A stretch of 64,000 bases of DNA from Lycorma delicatula (Eukaryota; Arthropoda; Insecta; Hemiptera; Fulgoridae). How positions within the stretch are numbered: position 1 is the first letter of the stretch; each line of letters starts with the position of its first letter. Below the pieces are notes generated by a model. It was not told the origin of the DNA and did not search any database. It worked only from the letters and a program-made list of their open reading frames with translations. The DNA lies in the NCBI RefSeq assembly GCF_047948215.1, contig NC_134455.1, positions 77,864,689 to 77,928,688 on the forward strand, read 5' to 3'. Below, in pieces: positions 46,303 to 56,704 of this stretch. The position numbers and the translations under genes are program-made.

Positions 46303-47335
46303 TTGACATTAAGTTTAAAAATACGTACTGGATATTGGGTAAGGGATCTCAATTTTCCTTATCCAACTAGATTCTGCTTTACAAAGCATTCTTGAAGCCA
46401 GTATGGACTAACGGAATTGAACTCTGGGGCACAATCAATAATAGTAATATGGAAATCTTTCAAGGATTCCAGAATAAAATACTACGGAACGTAACCTAAG
46501 AGTAAAGGTTTGAGAGGAATACTGTGATCCATGATTACATGGGCATTCCATAAGTCCGAAAAGAAATAGAACGCCTTAGTTTCTAGATACGTGTCCAGGT
46601 AGGAAAAGCACCACGACCCACCAGGTTGGTCTAGTAGCGAACGCGTTTTCACAAATCAACTGATTTGGAAGTCGAGAGTTCCAGCGTTCAAGATCTAGTA
46701 AAGGCAGTTATTTTTATACAGATTTGAATACTAAATCGTAGATACCGGTGTTCTTTGGTGGTTAGGTTTCAATTAACCACACATCTCAAAACGGTTGACC
46801 TGAGACTGTACAAGACTACACCTCACTTACACTCATGCATATCATCCTCATTCATCCTCTGAAGTAATATCTGACGGTAATTCCCGGAGGCTAAACAGGA
46901 AAAAAAGGAAGGTAAGAGAAGCTTGCTAATCATCTAACTTTGAATTTACATGACAACTGTGTGGACGTTAGGAGAATGTAAAACCTCCATGTCCTTGATC
47001 TGGTTGATGGACCGTTATGATGATTCGATTTGTTGTAGACGATAACACTTGTAATTGTTTTTTTTTCGGTTATTCATATTTATGGATGCTTATTAATATT
47101 ATTAATCTATGATTATCTTAAAGATAATGTTTCATTTAGTGCTATTCTATTACAAGTAATGTTTTATTTATTTTGTTCAGTTTACGTTTCCGACTTGATT
47201 TTGGTTGTGTTTTTTACTCGTTCAGGATTATGATTGGATAATCCTGTTTCACTTGATAGTCTGTCATACAACTTACTTATAGCTTCAATACAGAACCTGA
47301 GTGTAAATAAAGAAATTCAACAAAAAACAAATTAT
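46303..47335 (+). mobile_element. 5'-truncated Jockey-clade LINE, interrupted by SINE2
   Basis: The plus strand gives DIKFKNTYWILGKGSQFSLS and then LYKAFLKPVWTNGIELWGT (46378-46433), NSNMEIFQGFQNKILRNV, HDYMGIP and VRKEIERL, the invariable C-terminal region of Jockey ORF2 (LYK-ILKPIWTYGIQLWGT in the family). The frame breaks at 46618 where SINE2 starts and resumes at about 46920 with LNLHDNCVDVRRM and LHVLDLV, the very end of Jockey ORF2 (LLDN---VRRLKR--VLDL). The rest to about 47335 would be its 3' untranslated part. Inactive. Confidence 0.75.
46618..46920 (+). mobile_element. SINE2 copy, full length
   Basis: Head GGTTGGTCTAGTAGCGAACG, AAATCAACTGATTTGGAAGT, a B-box-like AGCGTTCAAGATC, body AATTAACCACACATCTC, GAGACTGTACAAGACTACAC and tail CCCGGAGGCTAAACAGG plus A/G-rich DNA. 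It interrupts the C-terminus of a Jockey ORF2, so it is younger than that insertion. Confidence 0.85.
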
Positions 47336-47634
47336 CGTAAATCTAATTCTATAATTTCAGTAATATTATTCAATCGATTAATTCGAATTATTCAGTTCAA
47401 ACCCAGCACACAGTGATAGACTCACAATTTACAGTTCATTAATTCAATTAATGAACAATAAAATTAAAATTTGTGCTTCTATCGGCTAATCTCCACTACT
47501 ACATATATATGTATACAGCCTTTGACACTCCCGGTAAAGTAACGAAATTTATGGATTTCAACTCGGGTTGATACATCTAAATTGGTTCAGCTGTTAAGCT
47601 GTTACGGTGGAGCAAACATACACTCTAGATACAT

Positions 47635-47820
47635 CAGTTTGTTCTTTCGAACAAACTGTTTGTATCAAGAACAAACTGAGAAGAACAAGAACAAACTTTA
47701 CAACAAACTGTTAGATACAAACAGTTTGTTCTTTAGAACAAACTGTTTGTATCTAGAGTATATCTTGAGTGTATCTAGAGTGTATCTAGAGTTTGTTCTA
47801 AAGAACAAACTGTTAACTTT
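47635..47820. repeat. Foldback cluster of AACAAACTG units
   Basis: Many direct and inverted copies of AGAACAAACTGTTTGTATC-type words. The core 47712-47732 and 47735-47755 is a perfect 21-bp inverted repeat with a 2-base loop; 47790-47799 and 47802-47811 form another with 10-bp arms. Between them are tandem GTATCTAGAGT units (47749-47792). It begins directly after the end of family D. Confidence 0.93.
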
Positions 47821-47839
47821 ATTAATTGGGATGAATTAA

Positions 47840-48640
47840 ATTTATTAAAAATATATCTGCGTATTAATTAAAAGTAACGATTACTAAGGTATTAAAAAAA
47901 AAATTCTAGTCACGAATTACGAATTAGACTAATCAACTTAATCTAATCATGAATTAAACAACCATTGACATAATATCAAGGATTTTAAAGATACTACTGC
48001 ACACTGTTGATCAAAATACAATGTGCTTGTAAATATTTTCGTGCATGAGTTGCTAAATAAATCGCATCATTTGCAGGGAATATTTAATTTATATTCATCA
48101 ATAACAACATTAACGCTGTAATGGGTGCTTTCCATTATAATTCACGCTTCAGTTTTCGAGTTATCAATTAACTATTTTTTTTTTAAATAATCATTCCTGA
48201 ATGAAATAGCTTTTACGTATTTAAAAACTATCACACAAGTAGAAAATCATTATTCGAAAAAAGAAAGGTGAAAACAATAAGATGAGATTTCATATTTTCA
48301 GAATTTTTTTGGGCATTTTAGAAAGGTATTAAATCAAATTATACTGAAAATTTAATAAAAAAAAAAATCTGTGTTTTTATTATTTTTCATTTTTTGAGGA
48401 TAAAATTCTAAAATTACATTAAATCTCATAATTTAATAAAGAAAAGTGATATTGGATTTAAATAAGATAATTCTTGTTTTAAGCGTATACTGCAAATAAT
48501 ATAATTTAGTAAGAAAACAAACGGATAAATCGTAACCATTATCACGTGAGCTTGAGAATAGTTCAGCTGTTAATATTTGTAAATAAAATTATTATATTTA
48601 TGATTACATCACAAAAACAAATAAATAAAAATCAAAGAAA
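47840..48640. other. AT-rich non-coding DNA
   Basis: Nothing recognised. Confidence 0.5.
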
Positions 48641-48645
48641 AAAAT

Positions 48646-48745
48646 AATGCCGATCTCCGTGGCGGAGTAGTAGCGTCTCGACCCTTTATCCGAAGGTTCC
48701 GGGTTCGAATCCCGGTAAGGTATGACTTTTTCCATACGATAAAAA
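48646..48745 (+). mobile_element. SINE1 copy
   Basis: AATGCCGATCTCCGTGGCGG, AGTAGTAGCG, CCCTTTATCCGAAGG, a perfect B box (GGTTCGAATCC, 48702-48712) and the tail AAGGTATGACTTTTTCCAT. Confidence 0.85.
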
Positions 48746-48749
48746 ATTT

Positions 48750-49870
48750 CCATTTCATATTGTCATGCAAATGCTTCGAGCTTATATGGTAAATTAATTA
48801 TTAAAAAAAAAAATGAAAAGTCGTAAATAAATTTATCTTAAAACTACCATTACAAAGGCCGACAAAGAGGCTACTGAGGACTTTGCTCTGGATAAATTAC
48901 AACTAAAGAGTTAATTCATGTAAAACATTACAGCGTTTAGTAAGCAAGTACTGAATTACGTAAAAAAATTATTCTACTCATTGAATTAAACTTAAAAAAT
49001 TAAATTGTAATTAAAATTACTTATCAAAATTAAATGTAATAATTGACGCATATTTAGACATCATCGTACAAAATTTCTAAAAAAAATGTTTAATTCATTT
49101 TAAAGTTATTAAGCGAAACAAATGTGTGTGCCTGTCAAAAAACAAGGAATAAAGCTGACAAAAAGTTGTAATTCCTTTCTGACGTTGGCACTATATATTC
49201 TTGCTAATGTATAATAATGCTTCGTTATATAATGCTTCATTGCTACTATATATTCTTATATAGTAGATAAATAATGATATATAAAAAAGTTTTAAACAAC
49301 TATAAATATTGAAATCTTTAATTCTTTACAAATTCCCAAGCTAAAAATCATCTCAAAAAATTTTTTTTTTATTTATCTACATTTACTATGTTAAATCGAT
49401 GAAACTAAATAAATTTTACTGAAAAATGTAAAATAAATTTTACTAAACCAATAAAATGTTAACCAATTAAACGTTTGTTTACGGGGGTGGAGGTGAGTTA
49501 TTACTATTAAAAGTTTAAATAAACCTATAACCTTTTAAAAAATTCCAAAAATCGGTATTTTTAAACTTTGATCCGCTACCGTACTCCAATATTGTCCCAA
49601 AAATATTTGTTTGCGGCCAGTTCCACTACTACGTATTATTACTACTATGTTTAAAATTACATTAAAAAATTGGTTAAAAATATAAAATAAATAAAAAGAT
49701 AACGTTTCTAGATTTTTGAGGAAGAGGAGAATATGAGGGTAATTTTTTTTAAATGGTAAGATAAGCATACATGCAAATTGGTAAGTTTAATACAAAGTGG
49801 GGGTAATGTTTGCAAAATTTGGAGAAAATTGATCCCAAAGAAATTATCTATACCACCTTCTGAAGATATT
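48750..49870. other. AT-rich non-coding DNA
   Basis: Nothing recognised. Open frames at 49535-49768 and 49708-49953 (minus) are unsupported; the second translates the CT tract and the SINE. Confidence 0.5.
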
Positions 49871-49874
49871 GACC

Positions 49875-49930
49875 CTCTCTCACTCTTTCTATCACTCTCT
49901 TTCTCTCTCTCTCTCCCTCTCTCTCTCTTT
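49875..49930. repeat. (CT)n tract, the expanded SINE2 tail
   Basis: A CT-rich tract (GA-rich on the minus strand) lies exactly where the purine tail of the adjacent inverted SINE2 should be, so it most likely grew from that tail. Confidence 0.85.
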
Positions 49931-50215
49931 TCCTGTTTAGCTTCCGGAACCACCGTAAGGTATTACTTCAGAGGATGAATGAGGTTGATAAGTATGAAAG
50001 TAAATGAGGTGTAGTCTTCATACAGTCTCAGGTCGACCATCCCAGAGTTGCGTGGTTAATTGAAACCTAACCACCAAAAAAATACTGGTATCCACTATCT
50101 AGTATTCAAATCCGTATAAGAGTAACTGCCTTCACCAGGATTTGAACCATAAAACTCTGGACTTCGAAATCAGCTGATTTGTGATTACGAGTTCATCACT
50201 AGACCAACTCTGTGA
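49931..50215 (-). mobile_element. SINE2 copy, full length, inverted
   Basis: On the plus strand it reads TCCTGTTTAGCTTCCGGAAC (tail), GTGTAGTCTTCATACAGTCT, TGGTTAATTGAAACCTAACC, AAATCAGCTGATTTGTGATT and finally CTAGACCAACTCTG (head). It aligns along its length with the copies at 2.34 and 46.62 kb. Confidence 0.88.
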
Positions 50216-50329
50216 GTTTGAAAATATTGACCCTAAACTTTTACCATTTACCTGAGACTCTGTACCAAATATCATAAAAATCAATCTATCTAGTGAAAAT
50301 CTATTAAGTTTCAAACACGCTAATACACG

Positions 50330-50500
50330 TGTATACGTAGAACATTATCCCCCACTTTTTTTTGGGGTGCCTGGGTCATGCAACATCGAGAATGGAAAAA
50401 AAATCCCATACCCCATTTTTTGACTGATTATCATACTTTAATTCTTGCAGCATAGCTTTAAAGCTATGATGCCAGGAAAGTAAAAAGTGTTTTTAGACTC
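50330..50500 (+). repeat. Family-A-like 3' end
   Basis: ACTGATTATCATACTTTAAT, TCTTGCAGCATAGC and AAGTAAAAAG resemble the family A end (TTGATTACCATACTTTTCCT, TCTATAGC). It holds the perfect palindrome CATAGCTTTAAAGCTATG at 50451-50468. Confidence 0.45.
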
Positions 50501-52190
50501 TCTCTTTATGAGGGATTGAGTAAGATGAAATAACTATCATAATGTTATCATTAAATTATGTTAACAAAATTTACATTTCCTTTTGAATAAAATGTTGAGA
50601 ATTGGACATGACTTTCATATCTCCCTGGTTCCCTGGACCAAATTTTATATGGCATCCATTTACAGAAATCATGGTGCCAAATTTCATTCAAATCGTTCCA
50701 TTCAGCTTGCAGATATCAAGCAAAAAATACCACTTTACATACATGAGTTCGTACGTACGTCCTTTCGGATTTTTCAGTGCTAAATCTTTTTTTTTTTGTT
50801 AGGGGGTTTATAAAAAGTAAAGATTTAGAAAATTTTAACCAATTGTCATGCTTTCCCTTATGTACTATTGTAGTAAATACAATTATACAGAAGAGTTATC
50901 GATAGTTGATTTAGTTTTTCTAAGTTGTTAACATTACTTAAAAAAATACAATTTTCTTTAGTACGAAAATTTAGTTTTTAAACTGTGTGAGACACTGGTA
51001 AGACGAGACATAAATATGTTATAAAGTCCATCTTTTTTTTAAATAGTCTTCATCTAACACCAGTGAAAGATTTAAAAAAAAATTACACGTTATTTGCGTT
51101 CACTTTCAATTTAGTGAGGGATATGAAATGAATTGCAGTAAAAATACATGATTCGCAACAAAACTGAATCAAGCATTGACTAGTTTAAAAGTCAACATAA
51201 TAATTGCACTATAACAACTGGCTAGTTAGTTTTATATGTGAATGCGTTGAATTTAAACGTATTGTTTTACAAAATACATTCAAATAAAGATGCATTTATT
51301 TATGGAAATTTGAAAAAGAGGGTTTTTCAAATGTTGGTTTTAAGATTATTTATATAACATTCATTCGTTATTTACGTAAAAATATTCAATCCTGTGGGCC
51401 AGTTATGGTAAAAAAACGATTTATTCTAATATAAATATATATATACTATCTGTTTTTTTGTTTTATTTTTTCTCGCGCGTGTGAATGTATGTTTCGTGTC
51501 AGTCTGTGTTTGTGTATTACTAGCTCATCAAAATTGCTTTATAAAAGAGTAAATATACGTACAAGCAATTGATGAGCAATTGTAAATATCTAGGATAAAC
51601 ATTTTGTCGCGGCAATAGTGGTTTTTGTTATCGTAAATATGAAAATAGACTAAAATACAATAGTCAATGTATACAATAGCAATTCATAGGATGTATTATT
51701 TGCTGAAACAAATATAATAATATGGAAAGGGGTATCAAATTCATATACTGTTGATTAACTGCGTTAAACAATGAAGAACAATGAATTAATTTATTTAATT
51801 GTATGATTATGTTAATTAACTAAATGTTTACAAAATCGAAATAATGAAAGCTGTCATGATATCATTATATTATAACAAAACTAAGCAGATTTTTAGAATT
51901 AATAAAATGAACATGAGGAATGTAAGACTGGGATTAGTAGGAGGGAAATAAATAATAGCCTAATTATAAAAAATTCCCTTTTAACTGTACAACTATAACT
52001 AGTATTTCGGGAAATCAGAACAAATTTGATTTTTTTTTTCAACTAAAAGACGATTATAACTTCTTCAAAGATTTTCATCAATTAATTCCATCAAAATTAA
52101 ATATACAGGCATAGGAACATAATACACAGGCATAATAACTAAATATACAGCAGTAATACAGGCATGAATCTAACGAATATTTACTTAAAA
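50501..52190. other. AT-rich non-coding DNA, partly repeat-like
   Basis: The part at 50580-50800 (CCAAATTTCATTCAAATCG, GAGTTCGTACGTACGTCC) has the wording of a transposon 3' region; open frames there are incidental. From 50800 on nothing was recognised. Confidence 0.4.
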
Positions 52191-52195
52191 ATTAG

Positions 52196-52245
52196 TAGAT
52201 TTTTTTTAAAAGAGAATATATATTTTCTCTTTTAAAAAAAATCTA
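52196..52245. repeat. Perfect 21-bp inverted repeat
   Basis: Arms 52196-52216 and 52225-52245 (TAGAT, T-run, AAAAGAGAA and complement) with an 8-base loop. Confidence 0.95.
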
Positions 52246-52585
52246 CCAAGTGAAATATAGGCAAAATGCGGGTGAGGACAAAATGTCGGTTACAATAAAC
52301 CCTTGACAAACTCATAAGAATGAATCGTACATTTTTTAGTTAAAAAATTGAAGACATTAATTTGAATAAAAAAAGTCATTCAAAAGTGTAATGTTTCAAA
52401 AAGTTTGAAAATGTATAATAAAGCGGTATATTCCCAGTTATCTTAGTTATAAATTAAGGTTTTGTAAAATTTAATTTAATACTTATGTGATTTAATAGCA
52501 TCTGAAAGATTTCTTCAATTATATTGTATTTTTTTTATAACCTTTCATACCATATTGCCTTTTTTTAGGGTATTACCAGCGCATG

Positions 52586-52682
52586 AAATTTAACGCATGA
52601 AAAATGTCATGATTGACCGGGATTCGAACCCAGGACCTCCGGGATGAAAATGGATGCCGGCTACCACACTGCCTGACGTGAA
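52586..52682 (-). mobile_element. SINE1 copy, inverted
   Basis: The minus strand reads CACGTCAGGCAGTGTGGTAG, CCATTTTCATCCCGGAGGTC, GGGTTCGAATCCCGG (B box, near 52618-52632) and ATGACATTTTTCATGCGTTA. The A box is altered compared with the plus-strand copies. Confidence 0.82.
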
Positions 52683-52899
52683 ATTAATTTTTTTTTTGTT
52701 TCTTTTTTTGGGGGCGCAACAACATGATTCGATAATATATAAACTAATTTTTAACAAAATGCGCTAAGTATAACGATATATGAAGTAAACAACAGAAGAA
52801 TAAAAAATAAAATGAACAAACAAACCTCACAATAACACAACAATATAAAATACTAAAAAAAAAAAAAAAACATATTATAATAAGTATTAAATAATCAAA

Positions 52900-53370
52900 C
52901 AGAAATCTTCGGCTTTAAGAAATAACAAGATATTCGTTAACTTCCTCAGATTGTTTCATAGTGTATCTCGGATGTTAGCACCTAATTTAAATTTCCGACG
53001 CAATGCCGCTTAACTCACAAAATCACAAAGATTTGGTGTATCGTTAGTTGATAGTCGCAGAAAACACAAACGGGTACGTCGGTCTGATTCATTAGGTGTC
53101 CATGTGTAAAATTAGTATGCCCTATTCGTAAACGGCAATTAATAACCTCCTCTCGATAGTTATTCCGGATGAAGAGCTCCATAGCAGCACAGTATCCATG
53201 ATGTACGAGTATTGGAGTTTATTATCTATTGTAGCAGTCCAGTCACCTTCCTACCTTCTTCGAAGGCTGTATTTAACAGAATTAATAAAATCGGTAATAG
53301 TAACACGAGTGGTGAATGACGAGATAAAGTGACCTCTCATAATGGACCGTAATGTAAAACTGGGGCACTT
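52900..53370 (-). mobile_element. LINE ORF2 C-terminal relic, RNase-H-type LINE
   Basis: The minus strand encodes TRVTITDFINSVKYSLRR (near 53270-53310), then RREEVINCRLRIGHTNFTHG (near 53098-53157), MNQTDVPVCVFCDYQLTIHQ and IFVIL. The order R-LRIGH---TH followed by C-x2-C and H is the hallmark of the segment after RNase H at the C-terminus of Jockey/I/R1-type ORF2. The last cysteine is lost. Only about 0.4 kb remains. Confidence 0.7.
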
Positions 53371-53419
53371 TCCTTTTATAATTTAATGAAATAATTTATT
53401 TAGATCACAAAGTACATAA

Positions 53420-56110
53420 AACTAATATTTTATATCACTATAATATATAATATATATGTATACATAGAATTAAATATTTTAATTCTATATTTTTTTAACT
53501 GCTTTTACTCCCTTTTTCCTTTTTAATTTTGGCCTTTAGGAAGATGTTCCAATCCTCTTCACTTTTTTCTTCCACATCATTTTCTTTTTTCTCCTTACCT
53601 CTTCATTTTCTCCTCAAGTTATTTTTTGGTTTCCTCCGGCCATTTCATTTTCGAATTTTTTCCCAAACATTTGCTATTGGAAACCCTATAACATTATAAT
53701 TTTGTTTTTAAATATATTTGTATTTTTAATATCTATTTCTATTATATTTTTAAATTTAAATATTTTTTAACAACTTTAACCCAGCTTATTTATATTTTCA
53801 TATTATAGAAGAAATCAAAGAATTGCTTGTTAACCTACTTTTACGCATTCTGACAAGGTGATGAAAGAACATCATCATTCTTGGCTTTTTATTGACTCCA
53901 ATATTTTTTTAAATATTTTTATAAATTCTTTTTTGCCTTTAAATGTGTATTTTTTATCATTTACGGAAAAAATATTTTCAAATTATTCTCCTATACTTCT
54001 TTTCTGTATTTTCAATACTTGCGTCATTTTTAATCACTCACACGCAAAAAAACTCTCTGATTTTATTACTGTACTGTAATGTTTGATTTTCAGGTTTTTT
54101 GATAAGTTTTTTTTTTCGAACAGGCCTTCAGAGGATCACGCATATATCACTGCAATTCCTTCTGTTTTGATTTTCTCTCTTTCTTCTCCGAAATTCTTTC
54201 AGTATGCTGTGTTTTTCGTTCTTGTGTCCAGCACATGCACTCCTTTTTTTTGCACTCACAAAAGCTTTTATTCTGCGGATTCTTTCGTAAATTTTTTTAT
54301 CTTGACAATTTTTTATTTCTATATTTGCTTTATTTAGGTCTTCCTTTATTTTTTAATATGTATGGAGGCGATGTTTCATATATCCAAAATTTTTCAAAAA
54401 GTTAAACCTATCTGAATCCATTCCAATCATGTGTTTTCACAAGGTTTAGCCTTCTTTTTCGGATTTTGGTTTACAAATCTTCATAAGTTTTATCCATTTT
54501 TCCCCTTTTCATTAGTTTTGTAAATTTATTTATTTGACTGCGATCTGTATCCGTATTTTTTTCTTTACGCCATGGATCTTTTTTAAAATTTTATTTTCAG
54601 ATTTTAAAAGTGATTTTAGGTTTGTTATATTGAGATTTCTGTCCCATACAGGATTACTGGATATAGTGTCACTATTTTGTATTTTTATACACTATTACAA
54701 ACAATAACACAATTACATATTTCATTTTTAATAATACTTTTAATAAAAAGAAAATTCATAAAACAATTTCGGCAACATAACATAAAACTTGTATGAAAAT
54801 TTAGGTACCCTCCGTAGACAAATCCGTGTCGGTAGTTACCATTACAATAACATTTTATAAAGTGAAACAGAGTTTCTGAGATACACCGCTAGAAACTTAA
54901 AATAATAATAACAATTTATAAATATTTTAATCCTAAAATAATAAATTCTTTTTACAATTTATTCAGTAATTAGATTAGAATGCTAACTTTTATATTTCAT
55001 CGATTTCTAGTAACCATACAAATAACAAAGCATTATTATCACAGACGTTTCTTGATTTCTTTTTTATTATTACGTAAAAAGTTTTACCCTTTCGAAGCCA
55101 AAAATGAGTAGAAAAGTCTATACAGTTCAAATTTTGCCAAAGGAAACACAAATTTATCATTCCTGCTTAAATTACTATTGACATATGTGTCCGTTATTCT
55201 ATGCGTATTTCACCTTTTATAAAAAAAGTTTACGGACTCTAAAAACATAAAAATGTCTTAAGGGCAATATGGTAAATCTTTTTAAAAAGTGGAAAAGATT
55301 CCCTAAATCTATTTTTATTTTAAATTATTCTTATTACATGTTTTTGTTACTAATAATAGCTTTATATTAGAATAATACATACCTTCCCAGCAAGTTACAC
55401 CGTATATTAATCTCGATTCTATCAAGTGATATATCTTCAGTAACTTTGTACTACAAACATTCTTTAAGAAACTAAATGTATATATATCCTTAATCCAGTC
55501 TCTTTTTTTATTTTATTTATATGTTCCTTCCAAGACAGTATAACATCTAAAATTACTCCCAAATACTTAACTATATTAATTGCGGTACGGTTTGGCATTT
55601 GTAATTTATGTTTGTATTACAGTAAAAATTTATATATAAATTTTCTTTTTGTATATATTTTTAGTTAAAAATTTCAATTTCTCAAAAACTATTTTAGTGC
55701 TTTCAAACGCCTTCTTATCCGAATCATTTGAGGTTATTATTTCGTTTAGATATTTCGATTTCTCTGCGTATTTATTTTTTTAAATTTGGTTTCTACAAAT
55801 TTCTTGTTTTATTTAGAATTTGTCATTATTTTTGTTTTAGAAAATTAATTTTTTTAAACCGGCAATTATTTTCAAATCTTTATCCTGAAAAATTGCCTCT
55901 TTTTATGAATTCGCCTGTAAAGCCAAATCATCTGCGAAAGCTAAAAGAATTATTGTTATTTTTCCTTGTCCCGAAACCAAAAACAGTTTTGTTAACATGC
56001 CAAAATATTTCATTATTTTATCTAATACTAGGTTAAAGAGTATAGTAGGAGGCCCATCTCCCTGTTTCTAACCTGCCTTAATTTCGAAAGGAACGCTGAT
56101 TTAGAAATTA
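53420..56110 (-). mobile_element. Degenerate APE-type LINE, 2.7 kb, with repeated segment inside
   Basis: The minus strand starts (near 56090) with SVPFEIKAG-KQGDGPPTIL and FNLVLDKIMKYFG, the RQG and LFN RT block; ILLAFADDLALQANS follows (FADD box at 55922-55940). Then come segments like FGSNFRCYTVLEGTYK (YLGVILD region near 55545), KLLKIYHLIESRLIYGVTCW (near 55385-55445), YPVILYGTE (near 54640) and ENKILKKIHGVKKKIRIQ (near 54550). The last part has KKGVHVLDTRTKNTAY and a KKWPEETK-like basic tail near 53600-53660. Many frameshifts and stops. Plus-strand open frames across it (53858-54079, 54083-54337, 55728-56036) are antisense shadows. The clade is unresolved. Confidence 0.65.
54730..55155 (-). 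repeat. Direct repeat, left copy
   Basis: About 420 bases aligning with 56281-56702 in the same orientation: shared AAATTTAGGTACCCTC, GTAGACA, CGTGTCG, TTTATTCAGTAATTAGATTAG, TTTCTAGTAACCATACAAAT, TTCGAAGCCAAAAATG. The identity looks like roughly three in four bases by eye. Confidence 0.8.
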
Positions 56111-56280
56111 AGCAATTTTTATTGTATGATTATTCCCTAAGATTTTTTATTTTTGAAAAATTATCTTGTATGATTGTTTTTTCTTATTCTTTTTTCTATA
56201 TATTTATGATAATACTTTCCTAGTCCTCTTAGATGCATTATTGTGTTTTTAATCCTAAAATTTAATAATTTAAAATTAAA

Positions 56281-56702
56281 TAATATTTATAATAAAAATA
56301 AAATTCATAAAATAATTTCTGCAATATAGCGTAAATTGTGTTACTTGAAAATTTAGGTACCCTCTGTAGACATACCCGTGTCGAGGGTTACCATTATATT
56401 ATCATTTTTTAAAGTGAAATATAAATTCTGAGATAAACAACCAGAAACTTAAAATAACGATAATAATCTATAAATATTTTAATCGTAAGATAATAATTTC
56501 TTTTTACAATTTATTCAGTAATTAGATTAGAATAATAAATTTTCAATTTCATACATTTCTAGTAACCATACAAATTACAGAGCATTATTATTCACTAACG
56601 TTTCTTGATTCCTTTATATTATTAGGTAACAAATTGTACACACCTTCGAAGCCAAAAATGTGTATACAGTTTCACTTCTGCCAAAGGGAACTCGAATTCA
56701 CC
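56281..56702 (-). repeat. Direct repeat, right copy
   Basis: Partner of 54730-55155. The two copies enclose about 1.1 kb with the RT core. No TG...CA ends, primer-binding site or polypurine tract were seen, so LTRs are unlikely. More likely both copies are insertions of one short element or a duplicated LINE segment. Confidence 0.8.
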
Positions 56703-56704
56703 TT

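Larger units (their letters stand above)
46135..47625 (+). mobile_element. Family D copy split by a 1-kb Jockey insertion
   Basis: The left half (46138-46303: CTTGTTACCAGTTGATGACG, CTCGCACGAGGT, TTTAGCCTCA) and the right half (about 47338-47625: TTCAGTTCAAACCCAGCACA, TTTGTGCTTC, a short TA tract, GACACTCCCGGTAA, ACATCTAAATTGGTTCAGC) together align to the uninterrupted copy at 15770-16160. The 1.03 kb between them is a Jockey fragment that itself contains SINE2. The two 60- and 85-codon open frames here are not genes. Confidence 0.65.

Noticed and set aside
47635..47820. CRISPR array
   Set aside because: Repeat words are irregular in spacing and orientation and no unique spacers separate them; the genome is eukaryotic in character.
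55728..56036. 102-codon plus-strand open frame
   Set aside because: Antisense to the FADD box region of the degenerate minus-strand LINE.
54730..56702. LTR retrotransposon with 420-bp LTRs
   Set aside because: No TG...CA termini, primer-binding site or polypurine tract was seen; the RT between the repeats is of the LINE type and LINE coding continues beyond the left repeat.
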